DNA from: CBDIHH01 sp965279095
GTDB lineage: Bacteria > Pseudomonadota > Alphaproteobacteria > Caulobacterales > Caulobacteraceae
Reading direction: 5' to 3'
Assembly: GCA_965279095.1 (NCBI GenBank)
Contig: CBDIHH010000003.1
Coordinates: 620,001-684,000 of the forward strand
DNA length: 64,000 nucleotides
Of the stretch, positions 24,237-33,147 are shown one piece after another. Made by a program: the position numbers and the translations under genes. Within the stretch, counting starts at the first letter, position 1, and the number at the start of each line of letters is the position of its first letter. Under the pieces are notes generated by a model that saw only the letters and a list, made by a program, of their open reading frames with translations, was not told where the DNA came from and searched no databases.

Positions 24237-25955
24237 GTGCGTAAGTGGCGTCTAGGGCGTTCGGTGCTGATCGGCGGATCGGTGGTTTTCGGCTTGGCCA
24301 CGGCCGGCCAAGACGCCTGGGCCCAGGCGGCGGCCGTCCCCGTGCCGCCCGCCGTCGCGCCCGGCGCCATTGAGCGCCAACTGCAACCACAACCTCCTGA
24401 GCTGAAGTCCGGGGGCATCGTCGTGCCGCCGCCTCGCGACGCTGCGGCGCCCGAAAACGCCGCCGCGCTCCGCTTCGAGCTCAAGGCGGTGACCATCGAC
24501 GGCGCCACGGCCTTGCCGCCGGCGGATCTGGCGCGGACCTACGCGCCCCTGGTGGGCCGGTCGATATCCCTGGCGGACCTCTACGACGTGGCCAACGCCA
24601 TCACCGCCCTCTACGTCCAGGCTGGCTACGCCCTCTCCTTCGCCGTGGTGCCCGCCCAGACCATCGGCGGCGACGGCCGGGCCGTGATTTCTGTGGTGGA
24701 AGGGTACGTCGCCGATATCCGCATCAACGGCGCCCCGGCCCGCACCGAGCGGGTGGTCCGGGGCTACGCCGCCCGGATCGGGCAGTCCCGGCCCCTGAAG
24801 ATGGCCGACCTGGAACGGGCGCTGCTGCTGGCCAACGACCTGCCGGGAACGACGGTCCGCAGCGTGGTCAATCGTCTCGACGGGGGCGAGCGCGGGGCCG
24901 TGCGTCTGGACCTCAATGTCACCTACAGGCCGGTCCAGGCCTCGGCGCTGGTGGACAACCGGGGCTCAAAGGCCCTGGGGCCTTGGCGCGGCGTCGCCGG
25001 GGTGACTCTGGCGTCTCCCCTGGGCCTCGGGGACGGGCTGACGCTGCGCGCGCTGTCGACCCTGGGCAATGACTCCCTGCGCTATGGCGCGGCGAACTGG
25101 ACCGCGCCCATCGACCGAAACGGCACGTCGGTGGCTTTGTCGGCATCCTATTCCGTCAGCGCCCCGGGAACGCCCCGGCTGGCCGCGGCGGGCTTCGCCG
25201 GGACCGGCTGGATCGGGGCGGCGGGGGTCGAGCATGTGCTGGTCCGCAACCGAAGGGACCGGCTGACGCTGAGCGCCGCCCTGACCGGCAAGCAGCTCGA
25301 CACGCGGATCGCCGACCGGATCAACTCGCGGGATCGCATCGCCGCCCTCGACGCCGCCGTCAATTGGTCCCGCCGCGATGGGGCGGGGCTATCCAGCGCG
25401 ATGGTCCGTGCGGCCCAGGGCCTGGATGCGTTCGGCGCCACCACCGGCGCCTCACGGCTGCGCAGCCGCGCGTCGGGCAGCGGGCGCTACACCGTCCTGC
25501 AGGTCAGCGTCGGTCGCCTTCAGGACCTGGGCGGCCCGTTTCAGCTCAACCTGACCGCCTATGGCCAGGCCGCCTCGCGCGGCCTGCTCGCCTCGGAGCA
25601 GTGTGGCTACGGCGGCGCCCAGTTCGGCCGGGGCTTCGACGACTTCGAGATCGCCGGGGACCACTGCCTGATGGGCTCGGCGGAATTTCGTTATTCCCCG
25701 TCCTGGGGCCGGCGCAACGGCATGGCGGCGCAGCTGTTCGCCTCGGCCGACGCCGGCCGCGTCTGGCTCTCCGGCGCCGCGTTGCCCGGGGAAGACCGCA
25801 CCGCGGCGGCGGCCGCGGTCGGCTTGGGCCTGCGCCTGGCCCTGCCCCAGGGCGTCAATGGCTCCCTCGAACTCGACCAGGCGCTGGGTCGCGTGGTCGG
25901 CCAGCAAGGCAATCGCGACAGCCGGGTGTTTGTCTCGTTGAGTAAGGCGTTCTGA
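24237..25955 (+). CDS. TpsB-type outer-membrane transporter (ShlB/FhaC/HecB family)
   Basis: 572 residues from GTG 24237; an in-frame TAG two codons upstream makes this the earliest start. The signal peptide is about residues 1-29 (VVFGLATAGQDAWAQA). A Pro/Gln-rich linker (about 30-60) leads to POTRA-like domains: RFELKAVTIDGATALPPADL, then LYVQAGYALSFAVVPAQTI. A 16-stranded barrel follows, with the family's late strands (GFDDFEIAGDHCLMGSAEFR) and terminal Phe (FVSLSKAF). TpsB proteins recognise and export a partner exoprotein through the outer membrane. The partner gene begins one base after this stop. Shorter POTRA loops than in FhaC cannot be judged. Confidence 0.93.
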   Translation: MRKWRLGRSVLIGGSVVFGLATAGQDAWAQAAAVPVPPAVAPGAIERQLQPQPPELKSGGIVVPPPRDAAAPENAAALRFELKAVTIDGATALPPADLARTYAPLVGRSISLADLYDVANAITALYVQAGYALSFAVVPAQTIGGDGRAVISVVEGYVADIRINGAPARTERVVRGYAARIGQSRPLKMADLERALLLANDLPGTTVRSVVNRLDGGERGAVRLDLNVTYRPVQASALVDNRGSKALGPWRGVAGVTLASPLGLGDGLTLRALSTLGNDSLRYGAANWTAPIDRNGTSVALSASYSVSAPGTPRLAAAGFAGTGWIGAAGVEHVLVRNRRDRLTLSAALTGKQLDTRIADRINSRDRIAALDAAVNWSRRDGAGLSSAMVRAAQGLDAFGATTGASRLRSRASGSGRYTVLQVSVGRLQDLGGPFQLNLTAYGQAASRGLLASEQCGYGGAQFGRGFDDFEIAGDHCLMGSAEFRYSPSWGRRNGMAAQLFASADAGRVWLSGAALPGEDRTAAAAAVGLGLRLALPQGVNGSLELDQALGRVVGQQGNRDSRVFVSLSKAF

Positions 25956-25956
25956 C

Positions 25957-28900
25957 ATGACCCTCAATCCCGCCGCCAAGGCCTCCCGCGCCCGTCTGAT
26001 GTCGCGACTGCGCGCGACGACCGTCATGGTGGGGGCGGGCAGCCTATGGTTCGCTCAGCCCGCCCTGGCAGACCCGCAGGGCGGGGTCGTGGTCGGCGGT
26101 CAGGCGACGATCACCGCGGCGCCCGGCGCCGTCACCATCGACCAGGCCAGCAGGATCACAGTCATCGACTGGTCAAGCTTCGACATCGGTCGGGGCGAGA
26201 CCACGCGCTTCAATCAACCGGACGCCGGGTCCATCGCGGTGAATCGCATCGGCGCGAACGCGCCCTCGGTGATCCTGGGCAATCTGGAGGCCAATGGCCG
26301 CGTCGTCCTGATCAACGGCAACGGATTCGTTTTCGGCGCCGGGTCCAGGATCAATGTCGGCGCCTTGATCGCCACCACCTACGACGCCGCCACCGCCGAC
26401 CTCATGAGCGGCCGCGCGATCTTCGACAAAGCCGGTTCGTCCACGGCCTCGATCGACAGCAACGGCGAGATCGTCGCCGCCAGCGGCCTGGTGGGACTGG
26501 TGGCGCCCGCCGTCACCAACAACGGGACCATCGTGGCCCGGGTCGGGTCGGTCACCCTGGGCGCCGCCCGCCAGTTCACCCTGGATTTCACCGGGGACGG
26601 GCTGATCGCCTTTCCGGTCGACGGGCGGCAGCTGTCTGGCGCCCGTGTCGTCAATGATGGCGTCATCGAAGGCGGCCTGGTGCTGCTGAGCGCCCCTGCG
26701 GCCCTCGGCGTGGTGGAAAACGCCGTCAGCATGGGCGGCCTGATCCGCGCCGCCTCGGCGCGCGGGACGGGCGGCGCCATCGTGCTGGACGCGGGCGAGG
26801 GCGCCGTGTCGGTGACGGGCGTGCTCGACGCCTCGAACACCGCGAGCGGCGGCACAGGCGGGTCGATCAAGGTGCTGGGCGACAGGGTCGCGGTGGCGCC
26901 TGGCGCCCGGCTTGACGCCTCCGGCGACGCCGGCGGGGGCCAGATTCTGGTCGGCGGCAGCTTCCACGGCGCGGGGCCCGAGCGCAACGCCGCCCAGACC
27001 CGGGTCGACGCCGGCGCTGAGCTTAAGGCCGACGCCCTCTATAGCGGCGAGGGCGGCCAGGTGGCGGTGTGGGCCGACGGGACCACCCGTTTCGCCGGGG
27101 CGATCAGCGCCCGGGGCGGCGCCCAAGGCGGCGACGGCGGTCTGGTGGAGACCTCAGGCAAGCGGATCTTGATCGTCGCCGACGGCGCCACGGTCAACAC
27201 CTTGGCGCCCAGGGGCCGGGTGGGCGACTGGCAACTCGATCCCAACGACATCATCGTCGACGCGTCCGGCGGCGGAACCCTAATCGAGGCCGCCGACGAG
27301 ACCAATGCCGATGCGACGGTCACGATCAGCAACGCCATCATCAACGCCGCGACCTCCAATGTCATTCTCTCGGCCGTCAACTCGATCACGGTCAACAGCG
27401 CCATCAACATCGCCGCGAGCGGCGTCGGCCTGACCCTCTACGGGATGGACGCCGAGCATGCGCCGTATACGGGGATCGTCCTGGCGGCGGACATCACCAC
27501 CAACGATGGCGCCGTCAACATCGAGGGCCCGATCACCACCACAGCGAACGTCGCGCTCAACACCGGGGCCGCCTCGGTGAGCCTGGGCGGCGGAACGTCC
27601 CTGACCGAGCGCGTACGCCTCGGGGGCTCCGCGGCCAGCGGCGCCGTGCTCCTCGGCGGCGCCACCCTGGGGGGCAATCTGGCTGTGACCGCCGGGGCGG
27701 GCGGCGTGACCTTCGCCAACCCCTTCGACGGTGCAGGCCACGCGCTCAGCATCACCACGCCGGGGGGAACCACCTTCGGGGACGGCGCTATCGGTCTGTC
27801 GGCCCTGACCACGGGGGCGGGCGCCACGACCCTCAACAACGCGAACCTCACGGTGGACGGGCCCACGATCCTGCGCGGGGCCCTGTCCATCGACGCCACA
27901 GGCTTCGCCGCCAACTTCAACGGGACCATCGACGGTCCCGGCTCCCTGTCGGTCTCGGCGACGACGGTCAACTTAGGCGGGGCCATCGGAGCGGTTTCGG
28001 CGCTGTCCAGCGCGAGCGTGAACAGCACGACCACCTTGCGGGGCGACGTCACCACCAGCAACGGGGCCATCACCTTCGGCGGCAATCTGAAACTGGACTC
28101 CGCCAGCGGATCGTTGATCACCCTGACGTCAGGAAGCGGCGCTGTAAGCCTCAACGCTCCCGTGAACAGCGCCTTGAGCGGCAGCCACAACGGCCTGGCG
28201 GTCAACAGCAGCGGTATCGTGACCGTGGGCGGCGTCGGCCAGGCCACGGCGCTCAGCAGCCTGACGGTGAGCGCGACGCCCACCACGCTGAAGGGCCTGA
28301 TCTCCACCGACGGCTCCGTGACCCTCAACGGCGCGGTGACCCTCGTCGCCAGTCCGACCATCACCGCCGGCGGGGCGGTGAGGTTCGGCGGGGCGGTGGA
28401 CGGCGCCTGGAACCTGACCGTCAACAGCAGCAGCCCGATCACCTTCGCCGGCGCCATCGGGGCCACGACTCCGATCAAGATCCTGACCACCGGGGCAGGG
28501 GCGTCCGGCGTGGGCGCCACGACCTTTGGCGGCGACGTAAGGATCAACAACGCCGCCCTCAATATCGGCGGCGAGCTGGTGCTGGGCGCCAATCTCACCC
28601 TCACCCCCGGCAATGGCACGGCCACGGTCGTCGGCGCGGTGACCGGGGGCGGCCACGCCCTGACTCTGGGCGGATCAGGCTTTTTCAGGTTCAACGGCGG
28701 AGTCTCGGGCCTAACCGGCTTCACCACGGGGACCGGGGCCGTCACCGTGACCGGGCCCTTCGCGGTCACCGGCGCCACCGTCCTGGCCAAGAGCCTGACG
28801 ATCAACGCCGGGACCAGCGCCGTGGCCTTCAGCGGGACCCTGGACGGCGCCCAGAGCCTGGTCATCACCGGCACGGGGGCGGTCACCTTCGGCGGCGCGG

Positions 28901-30975
28901 TGGGCCAGACAGCCGCCCTGGCCAGCCTCTCCACCGGGACCGGGGCGACCACCATCTCGGACAACATCAACACCACCGGCGGGGTGGTCACCGTCAACGG
29001 CGCCGCGACCCTGACCGGCGACGCGACGATCTCGACGGGGGCCGGCAAGGTGACCTTCGCCGGGGCGGTGGACGGGGCGCATGCCCTGAACGTCACCACC
29101 ACCGGCGCAACGCTCTTCTCCAGCGCCCTGGGGGGGACGACGGCGCTGACCGGCCTGTCCACCGGCACGGGCGCCGTCACCCTGGGCGGCAACATCACCA
29201 CCACCGGCGGCGCGGTGCTGATCAGGGGCGCCGCGACCCTCAGCAACGACATCACCATCAGCGCCGGGACGGGGGCCGTCAATTTCAGCGGCGTGATCAA
29301 CGGGGCCAGGGCCCTGACGGTGGTCAATACCGGGACCACGACGCTCGCCGGCGCCGTGGGCGCCAGCGCCGCCCTGACCAGCCTGTCCACCGGCGCGGGG
29401 GCGACGGTGCTGGGCGGCAATATCACCACCACCAACGGCGCGGTGACCTTCAACGGGGCCACGACCCTGAGCAACAACGTCATCGTCAACGCCGGGAGCG
29501 GCCTGGTCGACTTCAAGGGCTCTGTCGATGGCGCCCGCAGCCTGACCGTCACCAGCAGCGGCGGCGCGGTGTTCGGAGGCGCGGTGGGCGCCGCCACGGC
29601 CCTGACCGGCCTGACGACGGGAAGCGGGGCCGCCACCCTGGGCGGAAACATCACAACCACGGGGGCTCAACGCTACGGCGGCGCCGTCCTGCTGGGCGGC
29701 GACGTCACTCTGGCGACCACCGGCGCCAGCATCACCGTCGTCTCCACCATCGACAGCGCCGGCGGGGCGGCCAAGAACCTCACCGTCATGACCGGCGCGG
29801 GCCTGCAGACCTACGGCGGCGCCTTGGGCGCGACGCGGTCCCTGGGGGCCCTGACCCTCAGCAGCAGCCATGCGTCCGGCGTCATCCTGCCGGGCGTCGG
29901 CGATGTCTCCAGCCTGACCGTCACGGCCGCCGGGCCGGTGTCCGCCATCGTCGCCGGGCCGCTGACCCTGGCGGGGATCGACACAGGAGGCGACATCGCG
30001 GTCCAGACCCGCAGCGGCGACCTCACCGTCACCGGCCTGGTCAGAACCACGTCTTCCAGCGCCACCGCCCTGCGGTTGACCGCGGGCGGGGCGTCCAACC
30101 GGGTCGCCTCGGCCGGGACCGCGGACGGCGGCGGCAACGTCGTCATCGCCGATGGCGGCAGCGTGGTGATCGGGGCCGGCGGCTCTGGCGTCATCTACAC
30201 CGGCTCGATCGCCGGCAGCACCGGCCTGTCCGGCGCTGTGGCGGCCGGCGGCTTCCGCTACTGGAGCGACACCAACGGGCATACCGGCTACGCCACCGCC
30301 CTCGGGGACGGGATCGGCGCGGTCTATCGCGAACAGCCCACCGCCCTGGTGACAGCGACGGCGACGGGCAGCGGCCGGGCCTTTGACGGGACCACCACCG
30401 CCCCAGACTTCGCTGTCTCCGGTCTGATCAACGGCGACGCTGGGACCGCGACGGGAACGGCCGTCATCACTGACAGCAACAGCATGGCGTCCGTGCTGCG
30501 CGACGCAGGCAGCTACAGCGTGGCGGTCACAGGCCCCGTCAGCCTCGGCCTGACCGGCCTCGGCTACGCCCTGCAGACTGGCTCCCCCTCGGCCTATGTG
30601 ATCCGTGCGGCGGCCGCCACGCCAACGCCCGCGCCTCAGCCAACGCCCGCGCCCCAGCCGGTCTCGCCGCCGGCGCCCACACCGACGCCGGGGCCGACGC
30701 CTGCGCCTCCCGTCACACCGCCGCCAGCGTCGGAGCCCTTGCCGGTCACCCTGCCGCCGTCGATTCTGTCCCCCGGCCTGACCAGCACGACGGCGGTGGC
30801 GCGCGACCCCTTGATGGCGTTCACCCTGACGGCGCCGACCTTGACCATCAGCGCGCCGCTTGTGTCGCTGCCCGCCGACATGGTGCGGACCCTTTACGCC
30901 GGCAGCGGCAAGCCCGCCGCCAGTGGCTCCGGCGCGACCGCGCCTTCGCAGGAGGAAGACGACGACGACCGATGA
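25957..30975 (+). CDS. TpsA-type secreted exoprotein (filamentous haemagglutinin/adhesin family)
   Basis: 1672 residues. The signal peptide is about 1-38 (SLWFAQPALA|DP). The TPS secretion domain spans about 40-270 with the family's RITVIDWSSFDIGRGETTRF and VLINGNGFVFGAGSRINVGA; the usual NPNG turn reads NGNG. A long Gly/Thr/Ala-rich beta-helix region follows, with 76-residue tandem repeats around residues 998-1225. The C-terminus has a Pro-rich stretch (about 1553-1595) and ends in acidic EEDDDDR. It has no toxin-like domain or Cys pair, so it is more likely a surface adhesin than a CDI toxin. It is exported by the TpsB encoded directly upstream. Confidence 0.93.
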   Translation: MTLNPAAKASRARLMSRLRATTVMVGAGSLWFAQPALADPQGGVVVGGQATITAAPGAVTIDQASRITVIDWSSFDIGRGETTRFNQPDAGSIAVNRIGANAPSVILGNLEANGRVVLINGNGFVFGAGSRINVGALIATTYDAATADLMSGRAIFDKAGSSTASIDSNGEIVAASGLVGLVAPAVTNNGTIVARVGSVTLGAARQFTLDFTGDGLIAFPVDGRQLSGARVVNDGVIEGGLVLLSAPAALGVVENAVSMGGLIRAASARGTGGAIVLDAGEGAVSVTGVLDASNTASGGTGGSIKVLGDRVAVAPGARLDASGDAGGGQILVGGSFHGAGPERNAAQTRVDAGAELKADALYSGEGGQVAVWADGTTRFAGAISARGGAQGGDGGLVETSGKRILIVADGATVNTLAPRGRVGDWQLDPNDIIVDASGGGTLIEAADETNADATVTISNAIINAATSNVILSAVNSITVNSAINIAASGVGLTLYGMDAEHAPYTGIVLAADITTNDGAVNIEGPITTTANVALNTGAASVSLGGGTSLTERVRLGGSAASGAVLLGGATLGGNLAVTAGAGGVTFANPFDGAGHALSITTPGGTTFGDGAIGLSALTTGAGATTLNNANLTVDGPTILRGALSIDATGFAANFNGTIDGPGSLSVSATTVNLGGAIGAVSALSSASVNSTTTLRGDVTTSNGAITFGGNLKLDSASGSLITLTSGSGAVSLNAPVNSALSGSHNGLAVNSSGIVTVGGVGQATALSSLTVSATPTTLKGLISTDGSVTLNGAVTLVASPTITAGGAVRFGGAVDGAWNLTVNSSSPITFAGAIGATTPIKILTTGAGASGVGATTFGGDVRINNAALNIGGELVLGANLTLTPGNGTATVVGAVTGGGHALTLGGSGFFRFNGGVSGLTGFTTGTGAVTVTGPFAVTGATVLAKSLTINAGTSAVAFSGTLDGAQSLVITGTGAVTFGGAVGQTAALASLSTGTGATTISDNINTTGGVVTVNGAATLTGDATISTGAGKVTFAGAVDGAHALNVTTTGATLFSSALGGTTALTGLSTGTGAVTLGGNITTTGGAVLIRGAATLSNDITISAGTGAVNFSGVINGARALTVVNTGTTTLAGAVGASAALTSLSTGAGATVLGGNITTTNGAVTFNGATTLSNNVIVNAGSGLVDFKGSVDGARSLTVTSSGGAVFGGAVGAATALTGLTTGSGAATLGGNITTTGAQRYGGAVLLGGDVTLATTGASITVVSTIDSAGGAAKNLTVMTGAGLQTYGGALGATRSLGALTLSSSHASGVILPGVGDVSSLTVTAAGPVSAIVAGPLTLAGIDTGGDIAVQTRSGDLTVTGLVRTTSSSATALRLTAGGASNRVASAGTADGGGNVVIADGGSVVIGAGGSGVIYTGSIAGSTGLSGAVAAGGFRYWSDTNGHTGYATALGDGIGAVYREQPTALVTATATGSGRAFDGTTTAPDFAVSGLINGDAGTATGTAVITDSNSMASVLRDAGSYSVAVTGPVSLGLTGLGYALQTGSPSAYVIRAAAATPTPAPQPTPAPQPVSPPAPTPTPGPTPAPPVTPPPASEPLPVTLPPSILSPGLTSTTAVARDPLMAFTLTAPTLTISAPLVSLPADMVRTLYAGSGKPAASGSGATAPSQEEDDDDR
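28948..29631 (+). repeat. three tandem 228-bp repeats inside the TpsA gene
   Basis: Three in-frame units of exactly 228 bp (76 residues), beginning near 28948, 29176 and 29404. Each encodes the pattern NI(N/T)TTxG, then AxTLxxD/N, then DGAxxLxV and ends LTGLSTGTGA-like. A shorter, more diverged unit precedes and a partial one follows. Each unit is several coils of a beta-helix; copy number may vary between strains. Confidence 0.85.
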
Positions 30976-31033
30976 CCGCGCCGCTGGTCCGTCCTCGGCA
31001 GGCCCAGGCACGCCGGAGACGGCCAGCCGGTCT

Positions 31034-31082
31034 GTCCATAAAGACGCGTTATGACCTGGATCGATGCCTCTTTGATTGATTT
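31034..31082 (+). promoter_or_regulatory. 49-bp conserved element, copy 1 (upstream of IclR-1)
   Basis: Ungapped 49-bp relative of 43906-43954 and 46455-46503, here oriented towards the IclR gene at 31184 (101 bases downstream). It contains the dyad ATAA-N7-TTAT (31038-31052) and then TGGATCGATGCCTCTTTGAT. Compared with copy 2, 36 of 49 positions agree. In all three places the TTTGATTG side faces the downstream gene. It is probably an operator/promoter module for one regulator. Confidence 0.65.
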
Positions 31083-31183
31083 TGGATGGCGCCAGATCAC
31101 ACTCGACCGGCGGTCACGGCGCCGAAGAACCCGTAAGAGTTCGCATGGAGCCTGATCAAGCTGAGCCATGAAGTCAGGGATAA

Positions 31184-32053
31184 ATGGCGATGAGCAAGAT
31201 CAATGAAGAGCCCGCCCGCCCCCGGCGCGGCCATGAACCGGTTCTAAGTCTTGAAAAAGGCCTGGAGCATCTGGCCCTGACCAACAGATGTGGAGAGCTG
31301 AGTGTCGCCGACGCTGCCCGGCACTTCGACATGCCGCGCACAACCTGCCTGCGGATCCTGGAGACCCTGCGCGAGGCCGGCTACCTGTCGCGCGACGAGC
31401 GAACCAAGCGCTATAGGCCGACGATCCAGGTTCGCGCCCTGGCCGACGGCTATCAGGACGAGCAGTGGGTCCTGGATATCGCCCGCGCCAGCGTGGGCGC
31501 CCTGGCGCGGGAGGTCGTGTGGCCCGTGCTGATCGCCACCCCCGCCGGCACATCCATGCTTTGGCGGGAGAACACCGACTACAGCAGCCCGCTGGCGCTG
31601 GCCCGGTACTCGCCCGGTTTTCGCGTGCCGATCGTCACCAGCGCCGGAGGCCATGTCTTCCTGGCCTATTGCACGCCGCAGGAGCGCAGGGCCGTCCTTC
31701 GGCTGGTCGCGATGACGTCGCAATCCCCACAGACGTTTGACGCCGTCGCCCTGGATCGCAAGATCGCGGTTGTTCGTCGCGAAGGCTACGCCGTGTTCAC
31801 CCGGCGACAGGACCACGAGGGCGCGATTTCCGTCCCCATACTGTCGGACGGCCGATATCTCGCCAGTCTGACCATGCGCTACATCTATGGGGCGGTGACG
31901 GAGGCCGATATTGTCGACCGGTTCCTGCCTCGCCTGCTGGAGACTTCCCGCCAGATCGGCGACGCGTTCGACGCGCGGTTTGGAAACGCCAGCCTCGACC
32001 CCAGTTCCATCGCCGTCAACGGTCAGGCGACGACCTCCGCCGTCGCCGCCTAG
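31184..32053 (+). CDS. IclR-family transcriptional regulator 1
   Basis: 289 residues; ATG 31184 is preceded by AGGGATAA. The N-terminal winged helix-turn-helix (about 20-85) contains LSVADAARHFDMPRTTCLRI and ETLREAGYLSRDERTKRYRP. The C-terminal IclR effector domain (about 95-265) has FRVPIVTSAGGHVFLAY and VRREGYAVFTRR. IclR proteins sense small organic acids or aromatic intermediates and control catabolic genes. It stands between the TPS pair and the catabolic island, and its own promoter carries the conserved 49-bp element, so it is a candidate for the regulator that binds all three copies. Confidence 0.93.
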   Translation: MAMSKINEEPARPRRGHEPVLSLEKGLEHLALTNRCGELSVADAARHFDMPRTTCLRILETLREAGYLSRDERTKRYRPTIQVRALADGYQDEQWVLDIARASVGALAREVVWPVLIATPAGTSMLWRENTDYSSPLALARYSPGFRVPIVTSAGGHVFLAYCTPQERRAVLRLVAMTSQSPQTFDAVALDRKIAVVRREGYAVFTRRQDHEGAISVPILSDGRYLASLTMRYIYGAVTEADIVDRFLPRLLETSRQIGDAFDARFGNASLDPSSIAVNGQATTSAVAA

Positions 32054-32083
32054 CTGTCGTTCGTCGCCAGGGATGGCGCGCGC

Positions 32084-32971
32084 CTACGCTTCCGGCTTCC
32101 AGTCCTTCGTCATGAACGCATACGGGTCCTTCAGCACGTCCGGGTGGTAGCGTTGGCCGAGCTCAAGGTAGGTGTCCGGCAAATCCTCGACCCGGGACAA
32201 CATGCGCCCCGCGCTGGTGAGGTTCATATGGCCGCGCAGGTCCGTCATCTCCAGCCAGGGACGCCAATCAACGAGGATCTGGGTGCTGGTGGTGGTCGGC
32301 ACGCGGGTGAGGGCGGGATTGTCGAGGTCGCTCTTCTTGGCGTGGGCGGTGGTCAACTCGTTGAATCGGAAGCCGGTGGGTCCGAGCACCCCTGGCGGCA
32401 GATGGACGTTGTACTGTTCGGTGATCCAGACGTCGTCTCCGACCGTCCTGGCCGGCAGGAAGCGGTCGTCGAAGGTCCCGCCTGCTGGCATCCCCTTCGG
32501 CACGATCCGCGCCTGCCGGGTCAAGGTGCGGTCGGTGGGGCCCAGCCGGGTCTGGGGGACCTTGACCCGCTTGTTGGTGTAGGGGTTGAGGAAGGTGTCC
32601 AGCGGCTGGCCGGTGGCGGGGTCGGTGAAATAGGCGATCTCGAAGGTGCGGTCCTCGTAGCCGCCGTCCTTGCGCGGCCGATAGAGGAAGAACGCGGCGG
32701 CCAGCAGGTCGAACAGATAGGTGAAGCTGTTGTCGACCACCCCGTAGTAGCGACCAAGGGTGAAGCCGATGACCAGCTTCTCGTCCAGGGCGCCCCTCAT
32801 CTTCAGCACGGCCTTGAGGTAGTCGTCCGGGTTGTTGAGGTCCAGACCCTTGCCGCCGGGGCGGGGCAGGGGGCCCGGCGCGGCAAGACTGCCGCCGGCC
32901 ACACCCGCGAAACCGGCGGCGGCAGCGCCGGCGACGAGCGCGCGGCGATGGGGATGCAGGGTCTCGGGCAT
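32084..32971 (-). CDS. DUF1838 family secreted protein A
   Basis: About 295 residues from ATG 32971 (MPETLHPHRRALVAGA), which has GAGGA upstream; the longer reading to 33142 overlaps the divergent gene. A Tat-like leader (HRRALVAGAAAAGFAG) suggests export. The body has features shared with the two other DUF1838 proteins here: an early DDYLKAVLKMRGAL helix, a DTFLNPYTNKRVKVP segment (compare KWTNPYNGRVCDI and HWDNPYTGKRDRV) and a WxPWLEM segment. The family has no known function. It is divergent to the beta-lactamase-fold gene. Three copies in one island suggest a role in the same pathway. Confidence 0.85.
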   Translation of the reverse strand: MPETLHPHRRALVAGAAAAGFAGVAGGSLAAPGPLPRPGGKGLDLNNPDDYLKAVLKMRGALDEKLVIGFTLGRYYGVVDNSFTYLFDLLAAAFFLYRPRKDGGYEDRTFEIAYFTDPATGQPLDTFLNPYTNKRVKVPQTRLGPTDRTLTRQARIVPKGMPAGGTFDDRFLPARTVGDDVWITEQYNVHLPPGVLGPTGFRFNELTTAHAKKSDLDNPALTRVPTTTSTQILVDWRPWLEMTDLRGHMNLTSAGRMLSRVEDLPDTYLELGQRYHPDVLKDPYAFMTKDWKPEA

Positions 32972-33147
32972 GAGGTCGTCCTCGTATTCAGCGGGGCGGG
33001 CTGCGAAAGGCAGGCTCGCGCCAATTGTCCGCCGCCGCCATCGCGACCGCCGGCGCCATCCGCATCGTGGACGTCGTTCGATCGACTGATCGACGCCGGC
33101 GCGGGGCCAGGAAAGAATTGGACGGCCGCCCACAAGGATCAAGCGCT

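Noticed and set aside
28948..29631. 228-bp repeats considered as a CRISPR or a minisatellite outside genes
   Set aside because: The units are too long, touch each other without spacers and stay in the TpsA reading frame.
27069..30386. Frames of more than 700 codons on both strands across the TpsA gene
   Set aside because: They arise from the repetitive, GC-rich codons of the exoprotein gene. The TpsA frame alone has a signal peptide, secretion domain and family motifs.
25957..31183. Contact-dependent inhibition (CdiA/CdiI) locus
   Set aside because: The exoprotein has no VENN-type motif or C-terminal toxin domain, and no small immunity gene follows. The next gene is a regulator after 207 bases.
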